A DNA stretch of 64,000 nucleotides. Origin: Saccharina japonica (lineage: Eukaryota; Sar; Phaeophyceae; Laminariales; Laminariaceae). Under the pieces are notes generated by a model. The model was not told where the DNA came from and did not search any database. It worked only from the letters and a program-made list of their open reading frames with translations. A program made the translations under genes and the position numbers. Shown here piece after piece: positions 10,736 through 23,193 of this stretch. The number at the start of each line of letters is the position of its first letter. Position 1 is the first letter of the stretch. Location: NCBI GenBank assembly GCA_008828725.1, contig MEHQ01004448.1, positions 144,063 through 208,062 of the forward strand, given 5' to 3'.

Positions 10736-11092
10736 CGCAAAGGAGACAGATCGAGAACAAATTGCAATCCAAATACCACAAATAACACATAGAACAAAAT
10801 TTCTACGCAGCTCGCAAAGTTGAGTATCTACTATTCAATCGGTTGAACTCACAGCTGACGTATTTATAATAATTTTATTTAATCCAAAACAAGCAAGCGA
10901 GCAACATAATAACTTGAATTGCTTGCTTGCTTGTGCGGATCGAGTACAGAACACCAAGCAGCACAAGCAGAAGCTTAGCACAGCAACACCACCAGCAGCA
11001 GTACGCAGTTTAGTATAGCAGCGGTAGCGGCGGCGGCGGCGGCCGCAGCAGCAGCAGCAGCAGCAGCGAGCGGTGGATACCAGATTGCACAA
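10375..11092. repeat. Truncated unit A (bases 1-718 only)
   Basis: The sequence matches 1-718 with offset 10374, then jumps into TAC repeats. Relative to a full unit, about 7.66 kb from 719 to about 8380 is missing. The breakpoint GATTGCACAA|ACTACTAC joins the deletion to the TAC microsatellite. Confidence 0.9.
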
Positions 11093-11126
<34 letters not shown>

Positions 11127-11214
11127 TCAGTAGTAGTCAGTAGTACAATCACAAGTCGACGTGGAGAGCAAGAGTGCTGAACCCGATACAAGTTACAAAT
11201 TAATACAAGGCGCT
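11093..11214. repeat. Short (ACT)n tract and 86-bp unique filler
   Basis: About 11 ACT units are followed by about 86 bases (11127-11212) not seen elsewhere in the window. Unit B then resumes. This is the only non-repeated stretch inside the array and may be filler at the deletion junction. Confidence 0.7.
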
Positions 11215-11379
11215 TATATACGTACGGTAGCGGTAGCAGTAGTTGTGGGGGGAGGGGGGTCTCAAGAGCCTGTTATGTGACTCCGGATCTGAAATACGAC
11301 TACTATTTATTACGAGCGACAATCGTGGTGAATAGGGGACCAAATACGCTTAGTAAAAAATGTGGAAGCGGTGACGCGC

Positions 11380-11625
11380 TCTGTGTGCAGGAGCGTCCTG
11401 CAAAAAGTTTTGTGCAGGACGCCGGTTTTTATGTTTTAATGGGTGAGGTTGGCCTTTTGGGCCGCATGTTTTGTCCTGGAAAAACGCCATCAAAACACGA
11501 GGCGGAGCCGCGTGGCTGCCCTTGCCGACCTCGTAACCCCCGAAGGGTTGGGGTTGGGGGTTGGGGTTAGGGTTAGGGGTATGTTTGTTGGGGTCGGCTT
11601 GGTCTGGGTCGACGGGCGAGGTAGA
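11380..11625 (-). repeat. Telomeric-tract repeat in unit B2
   Basis: This is the copy of 8945-9215. Here the tract reads GGGGTTGGGG and then GGGTTAGGGTTAGGGG, so it is closer to TTAGGG than in the first copy. Confidence 0.7.
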
Positions 11626-12170
11626 AATTGACCACACACAGCCTGCACAAAACTTTTTGCAGGATGTTCCTGCTCATATATAGCGCGCGCCGGAATCTGT
11701 AGGTTTTGTGTGTATGGGATGAGGCCTGTGATCACTACTGTGGTCTGGTCTCCCGAAGCAATATTCAGAGGGAAGGAAGGAGCACGAGGGCGAAAGGTGA
11801 ACCACAGGGTACTCCTGGGCACAAATACACTACGTATATATACCTAACTGTAGAACTAACTACAACAGTACACGAACTGGTTCGGGATGGTCGGTGTTAC
11901 TTGCCACAGGTTACTTGCCCGGCGGCCGGTGACTACTTTTTCTGTAGCTTTCATCAAGAGATGTTTCGTGTTCTTCGTGCTTGCCCAGTGTTACGCACGA
12001 GCAGCTGGTATATATAGTACGAGGAACGAACGCCTGCTGCGTTCTCCATTTTCAGCTTGCGACACCCCCGGGATTTCAAGTCAAACGGCAAGCATCAACC
12101 CGAAGGGAAGCCGTACACTGTAAAGTAGTACGCGTTCGTATGTATACATATGAATATATGTACACATCAG

Positions 12171-12503
12171 CCGGTCGACCCGGTGGTCTATTGTAGCTGG
12201 TAGCCACGAAACCTGTTGGGTCGGATGTCGAGGGTTCGATTCTCCCCATGGAGGTTTTTATTCTCAAACGACGCCGACTGTCGAGAGCGCATATTATAGC
12301 GTGGGTCAGCAAAATTCGACGAGAGTTGACGAGGAAAGAAAGTGCTGAAATCTTCTCCCGATAAAAATGCAAGGCAGGAACCTTAGCGGGGGAGGAGGGA
12401 GAGGGAGCCTACGTTCTGACCCCGGATCTGACTTACGACGTTACGACTAGGGAGGGAGAAAGACGGAAGTGTGAATAAAATTAATGGGATGGGGAAAAAA
12501 AGA
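12171..12503 (+). mobile_element. tRNA-headed SINE in unit B2
   Basis: This is the duplicate of the 9724 copy. The A-box region carries a five-base insertion (GGTCTATTGTAGCTGG), which breaks the tRNA-like D arm. It is inherited by duplication, not by new insertion. Confidence 0.8.
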
Positions 12504-13138
12504 AGTAATTGGGACAAGAACCAACAAAAAAAAACGTGTACGTACGCACCAAAAGTACCTGGCATTCATAGTATACGTTATATCATACATACGTACGCGT
12601 ACAGCAGTGCATTAATAGTGTTAATAGTATGGCATAGCATGTATAGCATATAGTATACCCCTATTATACGACCATTTTTTTTTTTTTTACCACGAACGAA
12701 CAGCTCACATATATAGGAGCCCGTGCGCAGAGAACGACCACGACCACACCATACTGCTGTACAGTACATGTAATATGTATACGAGTATACTGCTGTACCC
12801 GAGGGTATGATATACACTATTAATACACCAAGTCATGAGTCGTGTATCCTGCTGCAAAATAAGAGTGGTCTCCTCTCACCGGTTACGCGCTCTTGCCTGG
12901 AGTTCTCGCTCCGCCCTCTCGTTCGCCTGCTGCCCGCGGATCACCTGCCGCCGCATGTTTTCGTCGTATACCCAAACAACAGAAAGACCCGAGGGTTGTA
13001 CGATGTATATTTTCCTATCCGAAGTCGCCGGCGCCCATGCACAGCCCTCGTACCATAATATTATTTCGTAATAAAAAAAGTGTACAAAATCCCGCAAATT
13101 CTGAAAATTGTCATATCGTCGTGCATGCGCAGCGGTAC

Positions 13139-13189
<51 letters not shown>

Positions 13190-13695
13190 CGCAAAGGAGA
13201 CAGATCGAGAACAAATTGCAATCCAAATACCACAAATAACACATAGAACAAAATTTCTACGCAGCTCGCAAAGTTGAGTATCTACTATTCAATCGGTTGA
13301 ACTCACAGCTGACGTATTTATAATAATTTTATTTAATCCAAAACAAGCAAGCGAGCAACATAATAACTTGAATTGCTTGCTTGCTTGTGCGGATCGAGTA
13401 CAGAACACCAAGCAGCACAAGCAGAAGCTTAGCACAGCAACACCACCAGCAGCAGTACGCAGTTTAGTATAGCAGCGGTAGCGGCGGCGGCGGCGGCGGC
13501 GGCAGCAGCAGCAGCAGCAGCGAGCGGTGGATACCAGATTGCACAATACATATATATGATATATACAAACAATATATACAAACAACAGAAACAACATAAA
13601 AAACACAGCAGTCCAGAGTATGCGACGTATGGAATGGGTACTGCGTCGTGAACACACACATCCTATTCAACATACCACTGGTGAAGAGTACGGCA

Positions 13696-14103
13696 TCACT
13701 CTACCTGTTGCCTCTTGGCTTCTGTCGGCGCCTTCATGCGGTAGCCGGGGCCCTCCACCCACTCCCCGCCGCCTCCTCCTCCTCCTGCTGCGGTCACACC
13801 AGGCTGCTGACCATCATCATGACCACGATGAGCGCCGGAGTAGTACTCTTCCTGCTCGAAAGCACCACCACCGCCGCCGCCACCACCACCACCACCATCA
13901 TCGCTGCTGCTGCTGCTGCTGCTGTAGCCGTCTACACCATTGCCATGCCCATCATTGCCATGTCCGTGATGCCCACCTCTTCCGGCGGCGGCGAAGGGGC
14001 GCGATAGCCCCCCACGACGGTGACCGTAGAGAGCGTCGTCCTGCCCCCTCCGCCGGTGCCCGCCATCTCGACGATAATACCCTGCGCTGCCGTGGTTGCT
14101 CAT
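13696..14103 (-). CDS. Candidate glycine-rich low-complexity protein (second copy)
   Basis: The translation is identical to the ORF at 868-1275. It keeps no extra evidence of coding: with no substitutions between copies, selection cannot be judged. The same doubts apply about its start and whether it is one exon of a spliced gene. Confidence 0.35.
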   Translation of the reverse strand: MSNHGSAGYYRRDGGHRRRGQDDALYGHRRGGLSRPFAAAGRGGHHGHGNDGHGNGVDGYSSSSSSSDDGGGGGGGGGGGAFEQEEYYSGAHRGHDDGQQPGVTAAGGGGGGGEWVEGPGYRMKAPTEAKRQQVE

Positions 14104-14987
14104 CTATCTCTGGTAGTAGTACGAAGTGGTTGTCCGCTACGAGTACTCGTGCTCTGCTGCTGCGCTGCTCTGCTGCTGTGCTACTGATGCTGTTGCTGTG
14201 TGTTGCTGCTGTTGCAAGGGAAAATGCGGCACAACATTTGGGAGAGGATCTTGTATTATACATTTTCGTATTATATGTACGTATGTACCTGGTATATAAT
14301 ATCCCTGTACACACGACTTCGCTACGTATGGACTATGGATGGAAATGTAAGGGCCATTGAGTCATACCTATAACAACATAACGGTTCTTACATTTGCGCC
14401 CAAAGCGCTGGATCTTTAGAGGCGAGGAACGCTGGCTTTTTTTAGGATCGTGCAGGGGTCAGATTAAAAGTCAACCCGGGGCTATATGGGTGATTACCTT
14501 TTTTTAGAGGGTCACCACCAGGGCGCAAAATAGGCCCCGGCTCCGTAGAACGTGCACGTACGTGCCAGGCTATTCGAATTTGCACGCGTACATTCAATAC
14601 GGTTATATGTATGGTATGGCAGGAGTTGCTGTAGATATGTATGGCCTACATGGGTATCAAATGGGATCGAGGTGCCAGGTGGGCCTCCGGCGGCTCCTGC
14701 GGAGGGCTGATTATATTTCTGCACCTTGTGGGTGGGAGCAGGGTGCCAAATGGGATCAGATCCGGGTGGGATCAGGTCCGGGTGGGAGCAAGGGTAAAGA
14801 TGGTGCAAAAGTACGTGCAGATCCGAACAGCCCAGCACGTACGTGCAATTATACGTCTGGTCTTGGTCTGGTGCAAAATAGGTGGTGAAAAGTTGCGCTG
14901 CAGGAGCCGTAAATCTTCCCGCGCAGGCGAACTTCTCAGACGTGCCCGCATAATCTGATTGATGCTGTTTCTAATGAGGTAGGCGTG

Positions 14988-15248
14988 CGTTATGTGCAGG
15001 TTGCACCTGCAATCCTTGCCCGTCGACCCAGTCCAAGCCAACCCCAGACACACCCCTAACCCTAACCCTAACCCTAACAACCCGAACCCGAACCCCAACC
15101 CCTTGGGGAGCACGAGGTCGGCAGGGGCAGCCACGCGGCTCCGCCGCGTATTTTGGTGGCGTTTTCCCAAAACAAACATGCGGTCCAACAGGCCAGCCTC
15201 ACCCATTAAAACCAGCATCCTGCACAAAAACTTTTGCAGATAGATGCA
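14988..15248 (+). repeat. Telomeric-tract repeat, duplicate
   Basis: This is the copy of 2160-2420, with CCCTAA units at about 15054-15077. The second short tract is at 15387-15407. Confidence 0.8.
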
Positions 15249-16253
15249 ACCTGCACACAGTACGCGTCTAATGAGGTAGGGTTTTGTCACGAAGCTGTAA
15301 GGCATTCATTCGTTCCTGACGGTGATATTATTTTGGCTTTCGGCTACGAGAATATAACGGCGGCCACCACCCCGACCGGGAAATCTAACCCTAACCCTAA
15401 CCCTAACGAGAGGCATGCCTGCTTGGTGTGCCATCTGGTCGTTGTGCTTGGGAAGACTCTATTTTCAATGCGGGCATGCGGGCACACTTAAGGAAGTTCG
15501 CCTGCGCGGGCAGATTTACGCGAGCCCGTTGCGCTGGCGCACCTTTTTGTCGTAAATCCCGTTTTTTTCACCACGTACCGGAGGCATGGTGCGGCTTGCC
15601 GCACCACGCTTTTTCTGTGCCGCACCTTTTTTCGTCGTAGGCGAAAAACAACGTGCGGGCCCGAGAAACAAAATAGGCGTGCTTTTCGCCGCAGGCAAAA
15701 AATGTTTGGGCTCTTTTTGTGTTGATTTCGTTATATTTAGATGCTTTATTTTGGGGCATATTTCCTCTGCCTGAGGACGAAGTAGGCCTCAAACAGCTAA
15801 ACCGAGCGGGTTAGACGCATATCAATGAGTATATTGACGCATGTATCGTTAAAAAAAAACACCTCCGGCGGCCCTCCGGCGGGCCGAACCACGGCCTCCG
15901 GCTCGTGGTGAGCTGCCCGCACCACGAGCCGGACGCCTATTTTTTAGCTGTTGCCGGAAACCACGTCATCCATGCGAGATGCATGTTGTTGGCAGTCAGG
16001 AGCGGTGGGGCACAAAGGGGGACACAGGCGCCGCTCGTCTACAGCGAGCGTGGGTGCGGGGCACGGCACGGGAGACGGGAGGCCCTGCTTGATGCCACTG
16101 TACAGGCCGACCCCGGTCTTCTAGAGCCAGCCGCTGACCTAAGGGGGAGGCCGTCGACGAGGGACGCCACCAAGGGATATACTACCCCTGGGACCAAGAT
16201 AGCTTGGGGGTGGCAGATCCCTTAGACAGAGTGTCCTTGACCGACCTCCAAAG

Positions 16254-16592
16254 CCGGTCGCCCCGGTGGTCTAACAGGTAGCCACGAAGCCTGTTAGCGT
16301 TGGAGGCCGGGAGTTCGATTTTCCTCGTATGGAGACTTTTATTCTAAAATATGACACCAACTGTCGAGAGCCTTGCGAGAGCGCATATTATAGCGTGGGT
16401 AAGCACAATTCGACGAAAAAGTTGACGAGGGAAGAAAGTGCTGAAATCTTCTCGCGATAAAAAGCAAGGCAAGAACCGTAGTGGGGGAGGAGGGAGGAGA
16501 GCCTACTTAGTGACCCCGGATCTGAGTAACGACTATGAAGGAGAGAGAAAAGAAGGGCAAAGATAATAAATGGGATGGACAAAAAACAAATG
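16254..16592 (+). mobile_element. tRNA-headed SINE, duplicate
   Basis: This is the copy of 3426-3764. One A-to-C change interrupts the terminal A run (16587). Confidence 0.75.
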
Positions 16593-17022
16593 CGGTTCAT
16601 CACCGTCGTTCAAGTGCAGCCGAAACTGGCAACTAACTGCTCACGCTAAGCCTATCACACATTCGCTAAGTCGCGTCAACCATGCTCTAGGGGTGCGCCG
16701 ACCGAGCGGGACCTCAAACACACCGAGCTTCCCTTTAGCGGGCGCTCAAGCTGTGGTATACATCTTCCCAGCCTTGCTGCACTCCCAGGACGGGTGGATG
16801 AGTCGGACCGCGAGGTTCAAGTCTACCGAACGCGGGGACCTGACCTGACCACCATTCTCCCATGGATTATGGAGTGCACCAAAGGCACGCGGCGAAGCAA
16901 CAGACGCGGCCAATATCGAAAGGTCTGTGTCAGCGTGCCGGCACCAGGGTGGGGGTAACAGTAGTAGCAGCGCGTGACCTTTTAGCGGAACCGCGCGCGC
17001 CCGGCATGGAGGCTGCATGGTC

Positions 17023-17508
17023 AATAGTGTTGGTTATATATCATAGTCCACTGGCCTACTTAGTCACGTGACTGAGTAGGCCAGTGGACTATGCTATATA
17101 ATCAACAACATATATACTTTGGGGGTTCGTCGAATCTCACCTTGCTGTAAGATGTATTGATCTCCGGGGCACTCCCCTCGCCTCAGGAGTGTCCAGGAGC
17201 ACACTATCATAATCATTCATAATGTCTCCAGCGTGCACGCTCGAAAATAAAAAAGTGTGAAATCGGCGAGATTTGAACCCCCGACCCACACTTGGGAATT
17301 ATATAGCATTACCCACTGAACCACTGATTATGATAGTGTGCTCCTGGACACTAGTCCGTGGCGAGGGGCGTGCCTCGGAGATCAATACAGCAAGGTGAGA
17401 TTCGACGAACCCCCAAAGTATATATTTCGTTGGTTATATAGCATAGTCCACTAGCCTTCTCAGTCACGTGACTCAGTAGGCCAGTGGACTACCGTATAAC
17501 ACGGAAGA
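17023..17508. mobile_element. Foldback element, duplicate
   Basis: This is the copy of 4195-4680, including the tRNA-like spacer (about 17253-17328, minus strand). The inner CACGTG-centred palindrome is closer to perfect here (GAGTAGG against GAGAAGG). Confidence 0.8.
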
Positions 17509-18185
17509 AAGCACACCCCCGTTCGATAACACCCCCCCCCCACATAAGCACACCCGGTGATATATATTTTACTTCATTTTTTTACCGTCTCTTTATCACC
17601 GGGGGTACGTTAGATAACACTCCCCCCTACGCATGTGCGCCTGAAAACAGTGTCAAACTCCACAATTATCGCACCACCTGGTGGATGGATATCATTCACA
17701 ATTCACAAGCAACCTGCACCGGTATGGACACCAGCACGGAGGCAACTGCTGCACCCCCTCACAGTGGGCCGAACGAGTCTGGGGCTTCGACCCCACCTGT
17801 AGCGGCTGCTGCCGCGCCTCGGGCGACGGTCGCTTCGTTTTTCTCTGGGACCAGCGCGCTTGCCGGTACTGGATCTAACGTTATCACGTCTCCTACATCC
17901 GCCGTGTCCCAAGATACTGTTATCACACCCTCTCGTTACCACCCCCCCTAAATCTGGCCGGGGTCTATTAACTCTCCATATCTCAACCAATAATGCCGTT
18001 AGCACACCCCCTCGTTGCCACACCCCCTCGTTACCACACCCCCTAGCTGCAGGGCTCTCGTGCATGGTGTTTATCACCGGGGATGCGTTAGATAGCACAC
18101 CCCCACAACAGCACACCCGGTGATAATATTTGTATATGTCAAAATGTTATCACTGGGGTGTGCTTTCTTCCGTGTTATACGGTAT
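17492..18185. mobile_element. TIR element, duplicate
   Basis: This is the copy of 4664-5357, with identical ends and interior. Confidence 0.65.
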
Positions 18186-18267
18186 GCTATATATCCAACA
18201 AAATATATTGACTCAGTAGGCCAGTGGACTACGCTATATAACCAACAAATAGTGGAGGCCAACTTCC

Positions 18268-21053
18268 CGCAAGAAGACCGAAAACCCCGCCCAAGCAAAG
18301 CAACGGCGGCGGCAGCTAGGGTGGCAAGCTTGACCGAACTAGAGGAAGGGAGTGTCCCTGCGTGGCGCCCAGAAGGAGAGAGAGTTTAACCCTCAGGTGG
18401 CTTTCGAGGTCATCAGCTCTCGCAACGCATTATCAGGAGCGCGGGGAGTGACTGTCCGTGCTTTTCGCACCTATATACAGTCCATCATCAGGACCCAATT
18501 TGGCCAAGAACACGTCGGCGCCGATATCGAAGCCTTTTGTGAAGAGGATGGCGGATGAACCTGACGCTTTCCCGCCGGAGTTTTGGGAGCTATTCCTGCA
18601 GTCGAACCTCACGGCCCTGGGGGGGAAAAGCCGCACGGTTTTTTCGGGGATGAGGTGGAGGCGCCATATTGCGGCAGGGACTATGAGGGAGTGGAGACCA
18701 CGTATGGAGGAGCTAAATCTCGATGCAATGCCGTATGTGGGGCTGGGGTATTGGGGGGGGGGCTACTTCATTTTCGTGCATGGCCGTAGTCGTATGACCA
18801 TAGGGTGTTGGGGGTGGGGAGGGGTGGAGCATGTAGCGTTACGTGCCCGAATACACCATGAGACAAGTAACTGGATCATCCAGATAGGCGCGTCTAACGT
18901 GTTCAACTCGTTCCTGTGGAAGGCCATGCTCGAGCAGGTGGCCGCCTGCACGCCAGCGCCCACGGAGTTCGTATAGCCAAGTGCTGTGGCGAGAGGTCCG
19001 CCTCCGTGTTCTTCCAGATGGACTCGGGATAAAGGACGAAGCTCCAATGCCCCCGTGGGGTGCAGCAAGGAGACGCTATGGGACTGGCTCTATTTTTCTA
19101 CCGCTACGGCCGGTGGTTACGAGGGTTCGGGAGGAAAACGAGTCGCAAGGGGTCGAAGCCTATGCGTACCTTGACGATATCCTTATAACGGCCGACGAGA
19201 TATAACCTGGGAAGGTGGAAGAGGTGCCTTTCCTCGAGCGAGGGTTGACAGTGAGGGGGAGACACCTCAACCCGGGCAAGACGGTTGCCTTGGCCCCGAA
19301 GAGACACGTGCCCACGCCGGAAGATGTACCACTTTTGGCAGGAGTGGGAGTCCGCATAGCGGACTAAGGAGGCATAAAAGTGGTTGGGTTACCTGTACGC
19401 ACTGACGAGTTTGCGATAGAGAGCGCCATAGGGATCGTGCGCGAGGGGGGGGCTGGACAACTCGCGCGGATGCTGCCACGCATGCCGGATAAACAAGCAG
19501 CCAACCTCATAGCCACCGGCTCCATGGTACAACGAACGGCGTACGTCGAGCGGGTGATGGACTCAAAGCTGCCCCTGCCAGCTTGTCGACGGGCAGGTAG
19601 TGGTGCAATGTGGATGCCCGAAAGCCTTCTCGAGCTGCCTGAAACTGCAGAGGAATCGTTTGTTTTCGTGGAGGGATGCATGGCAGAACGGCTCACACTG
19701 CTAGCCCACCAACTTGCGTAGGCTAGCTTATCAACGGGAGAAAGGGCATTCGGAATGTCGTCGGCAGAGGCGAGAAGGGTGTCCGCATCGGTATGGAGCT
19801 TGGCGGCCACGCTACTCGCAGTCCTGGTGGATCTCTCTGGCAGTCTGGGAGAGAAGGTGCGGAGGAACCTTCCAGGGTCAGAACTGGTGGCCAGTATATG
19901 GGCGGGAGTGCGAGGCTTCCGAGATAAGGACGGGGTCACCGAAGAGGAGATGGGTGAATGAAGTAGTGCTGCCACGGGGATGGAGGCACAGGACATTCCG
20001 CCCTGAGGAGCTCAGAGAATCCGGGAATTCGGATTGAGAGGTGTTGGCAGCACACGACGCTGAGACCGCCAACTCTTACAACGCTCAGACAAAACTCAGA
20101 AAACAGGTCAAGAGGGTGTGGTGCGACCGGTACGTCACATCTCTGGACGGACTGCCCACCCATGTGCGCCCGCCGGAGGAGGTTGGTCCTTACGGGGAGA
20201 GCCAGGCCCGCGAATGCGCAAAGGCCAGGCAGCGGAGTCAGCCAGGACCAGGAGCTTCCGCGTGGTTGGGAGCGAGGCCGGGGGACGCTCAACGTGTCAT
20301 ATCAGCCCAGGAGTTCCTGTACGCAGGGCGGCGTATATCGTATGGGGATCGAAGATCACTTGGCGGCGAACTGTCCTTCCTGTGGTGCAGCGGAAGCCAA
20401 CACGCGGCATGCACATTTGTGCCACCGCGCGGGCGCGCAGGCAAGCCAACCACAGCCGCTGGTCCCCGCAACCTCCCGCTTCCTGAAGCGGACGCCCGTC
20501 CGCCGCCAAGTGGAAAGCGGTGCGCCCTTCAACGCCGACAGAGACCTACGCACGGCCATTGTTATCGAGAGGGCAGGCCTCCGAGACGCGGCGGAATCGG
20601 ATTGCCGACACAAAATCATACTCATCGACGTCACCTACTACGTGGGCCCCTACGCGTGGGTTCGCCCGCGTGCCAGAAGTGCTGACCAAGATTGATCAGC
20701 TGCTTCAACTTCTGAGGCGCGACGGCGCAACCACTACGTACGCTCGCGTTGGACATATTTCCTTCGACGAGCGCAGCCATAAACTTATCACGCTTGCGGT
20801 GGAAAGCTTTGGGCGTCTTGGAAGGGAAGGCAGCGAGTTCATCGACCAGCTGGCGACGAGGAGTGTGGTCGGAGGAAGGAACGGAGGGGCAATGACCAAG
20901 AAAGGCATCTGCAAGGAACGCCTTGTACATTGTTTTTCAGTGACCTCGCAGGTCGCGATTTCACGCCGAGTTCACAGAAACAAGCTCGCATTACAGCTCG
21001 CATTACGCTTTGACTGCGGTTTGCTCTATAATAGCATGTCGAGAAACACATTG
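18268..21053 (+). pseudogene. Decayed non-LTR retrotransposon, duplicate
   Basis: This is the copy of 5440-8225 with the same stops and frame breaks, so decay came before the duplication. Only two substitutions were noted (20333 A to G and 20752 C to G, as offset positions of 7505 and 7924). The RT palm box AYLDDILI is at about 19168-19190 and the CCHC knuckle at about 20380-20430. Confidence 0.8.
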
Positions 21054-21164
21054 CGCACGTTACTGTAGTACTCGTATACGTACGACTGCATATAGTTCAC
21101 ACCCTGGACAATTCCTATTTCAATAGTCTATGGTGTCTATAATTTTTTTTGGGTGTAGTCTATT

Positions 21165-21470
21165 AATTGGAAGTGCCCAACCAAATGATTTTGATTGAAG
21201 TATATTCATTTGAATTGTCCGGGTAATTAGTTTTGAATGCTGCCTACCAATTGGAATTGTCCAGACAATTGATTTTAGGTGCTGTCAATTAATTGGAATT
21301 GCCTGCACAATTATTTGGACCTTTCCTATTACAATAGTCTATTGTGGCTACAACTGATTTCGGATGCTGTCTATTAATTGGATTTGCCCAACCAAATGAT
21401 TTCGATTGAAGGATACTAATTGCAATTGTCCGGGCAACTGATTTCGGGTGCTGCCTACTAATNTGGTCGG
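21165..21470. repeat. Degenerate AT-rich tandem array
   Basis: Phrases TCTATTAATTGGA(A/T)TTGCC, CAACCAAATGATTT(T/C)GATTG and GGGTGCTG recur every 60-75 bases with substitutions. One unresolved base (N) is at 21463. Apart from the tail shared with 8270-8382, it is not found elsewhere in the window. Confidence 0.7.
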
Positions 21471-21904
21471 CAGACATTGTAGGTCCCGATTGTTTTGGCA
21501 GTCTTATTATGTTTTTTCTTCATTGTTTGGCTTTATCTCCAAGTTTGGTGTTTGTGTGTTCTTCACATTAAACCTTCCTTTCTACCCGTCGACGTCCAGC
21601 ACACCCAGTAGTGTCCGTGCCGATTCTTCATCCTAGAGAGGCACGTACCAGTTCTGTGGTCACAAAACTACGACACAGAGATACTACGCTGCAGTGCAGT
21701 AAGCAGAGCAGACAATGCAATGCCATAAACGACAGGCAAGACCTACCCTGCTAGCAATCCAGGTGCATGAAAGAGAAAAAGAGAAACAAAAAAAAAAAGA
21801 GAAAAAGCGAAAAGGAAAAAACGTAAAGAATAAAATAAATAAATATATACTGGTATATGCAAACCAACAAGCAATCAAACAACCAAACAAAAATATGACA
21901 AAAA

Positions 21905-22556
21905 TAAAAGGGAAGCGGCCAAAAACAGGTACACCTGGTCCGTTCGGGGCCAAAAACAGGTACATACTAAAATCAAGTTTAAAACGCAGCCCACGAACCT
22001 GCCGCTCCTTGCAATGCAAAGTAGAGTTTTTTTCATGCTCTTCGTGCTCGCCCGGTGGCTACGTATACGAGTAGCTGCTATTAATAGTACGAGGAACGAA
22101 CGCCTGCTGCTGTATTCTCCCTTCTCAACTTTTGTGACACCCCTGGTATTCCAAGTCAACCACAATCCCGAAGGGGAGCCTTCTATCTCGTATTATTTCG
22201 GCGGAAGTACGCAGGCAGATATCATATGTGTGTGTGTCGCTCGAGTGGCGTGTAGTGCGAGGTGCGAAGGGAGAAGGGGGTCTCCGCGTACGTCGGCATT
22301 TGTATAGGGGGCATAGGGTGGAACTATGAAGGGCCTCTGATTGGCTTAAAAACGACAAAAAAAAGGTGAAAGTCAATCAGAGTAGACAAAATCAGGTATA
22401 CCTGGGTTTAGAAGAGGCAAAAACCGGTACAACAAGTTTTGGACCAATGACAGCGCACGTGGAGTGCGTTTTTGACTTGGTTTTAAGTATGTACCTGATT
22501 TTGGCCACAAAAGGACGAGGTATACCTTGTTTTGGCCGCTGCCCAAAATAAAAAGA
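21905..22556. mobile_element. TIR element with about 95-bp inverted ends
   Basis: The left end (about 21912-22012) and right end (about 22443-22550) are inverted copies. Shared phrases are GCGGCCAAAA, CAGGTA(C/T)ACCT, AATCAGGTACATACT-like and AAAACGCA(G/C)(C/T)CCACG. The interior holds the dispersed repeat shared with 9518-9680. There is no transposase ORF. Confidence 0.6.
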
Positions 22557-22805
22557 AAGTGTCATGCTTTTCCAGAGGAGATGCGACAGACAATAAAAAT
22601 GAAACGAAATGAAATGGAACGGAATGAAAAACAGGCATAATTGAACGATCTATACCAGGTACAGCAGTGGTATGTACATACGTACGTATGCACTTACGTA
22701 CTGCTGTACGCGTACGCGTACCGGGCATATAACTGTATTTCTCTGCACCAAGTCGACTGTGGATTTTCTCACAGAGTTTAGAAGACTCACTCTGACATCT
22801 GTAAT

Positions 22806-22890
22806 CATCGGTTAATCCCCGGTAGCTCAGGGGTCTATACGCTGCTCCAAGCACGTGTTTATAAGGCTTTAAAGTTGATTCTAGCCCTAC
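22806..22890 (+). ncRNA. Weak tRNA-like sequence
   Basis: CCCGGTAGCTCAGGGGTCTA resembles a tRNA D-arm/A-box, and AAAGTTGATTCTAGCCC about 35 bases later resembles a T-arm. I could not build full acceptor and anticodon stems. It may be a decayed tRNA or SINE head. Confidence 0.2.
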
Positions 22891-23193
22891 CAACGTCGTG
22901 TACAGTGATTCCTACTCGAGGTCGTACACAGCATTAGAAACTTGACGCGGGGGATTGACCATTTTTTTTGTCCTCTGTTTTTTCTCTATGCGTGTCATGT
23001 GTCATGAATAAATACGTGCAGCATTAGAAACTTGACACCCGGGAGTGGCTACATATTTTATGCTCTTTCTTTTATTTTTGTCCTGTCTGTGCTTGTCGCC
23101 GCGAAGTTCTCCGGATGGGTACCATTTTTTACCTTCTTTTGTTCATGTCCTCTGTTCTTTCCCTATATATATGTGTGTCCTGTGACATGTGTA

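Larger units (their letters stand above)
11215..12828. repeat. Duplication unit B, copy 2
   Basis: It aligns to 8800-10374 with more small differences than the two A copies show between themselves. For example, extra bases lie in the SINE A-box (about 12190) and GTACGTAC differences near 12540. B copies being more diverged than A copies suggests they have different ages. Confidence 0.85.
12829..21203. repeat. Segmental duplication unit A, full copy 2
   Basis: This is a base-for-base parallel of 1-8375 at offset 12828. After about 21203 the two part: copy 1 enters TAC repeats and copy 2 enters an AT-rich degenerate array. It ends the tandem array on the right. Confidence 0.92.
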
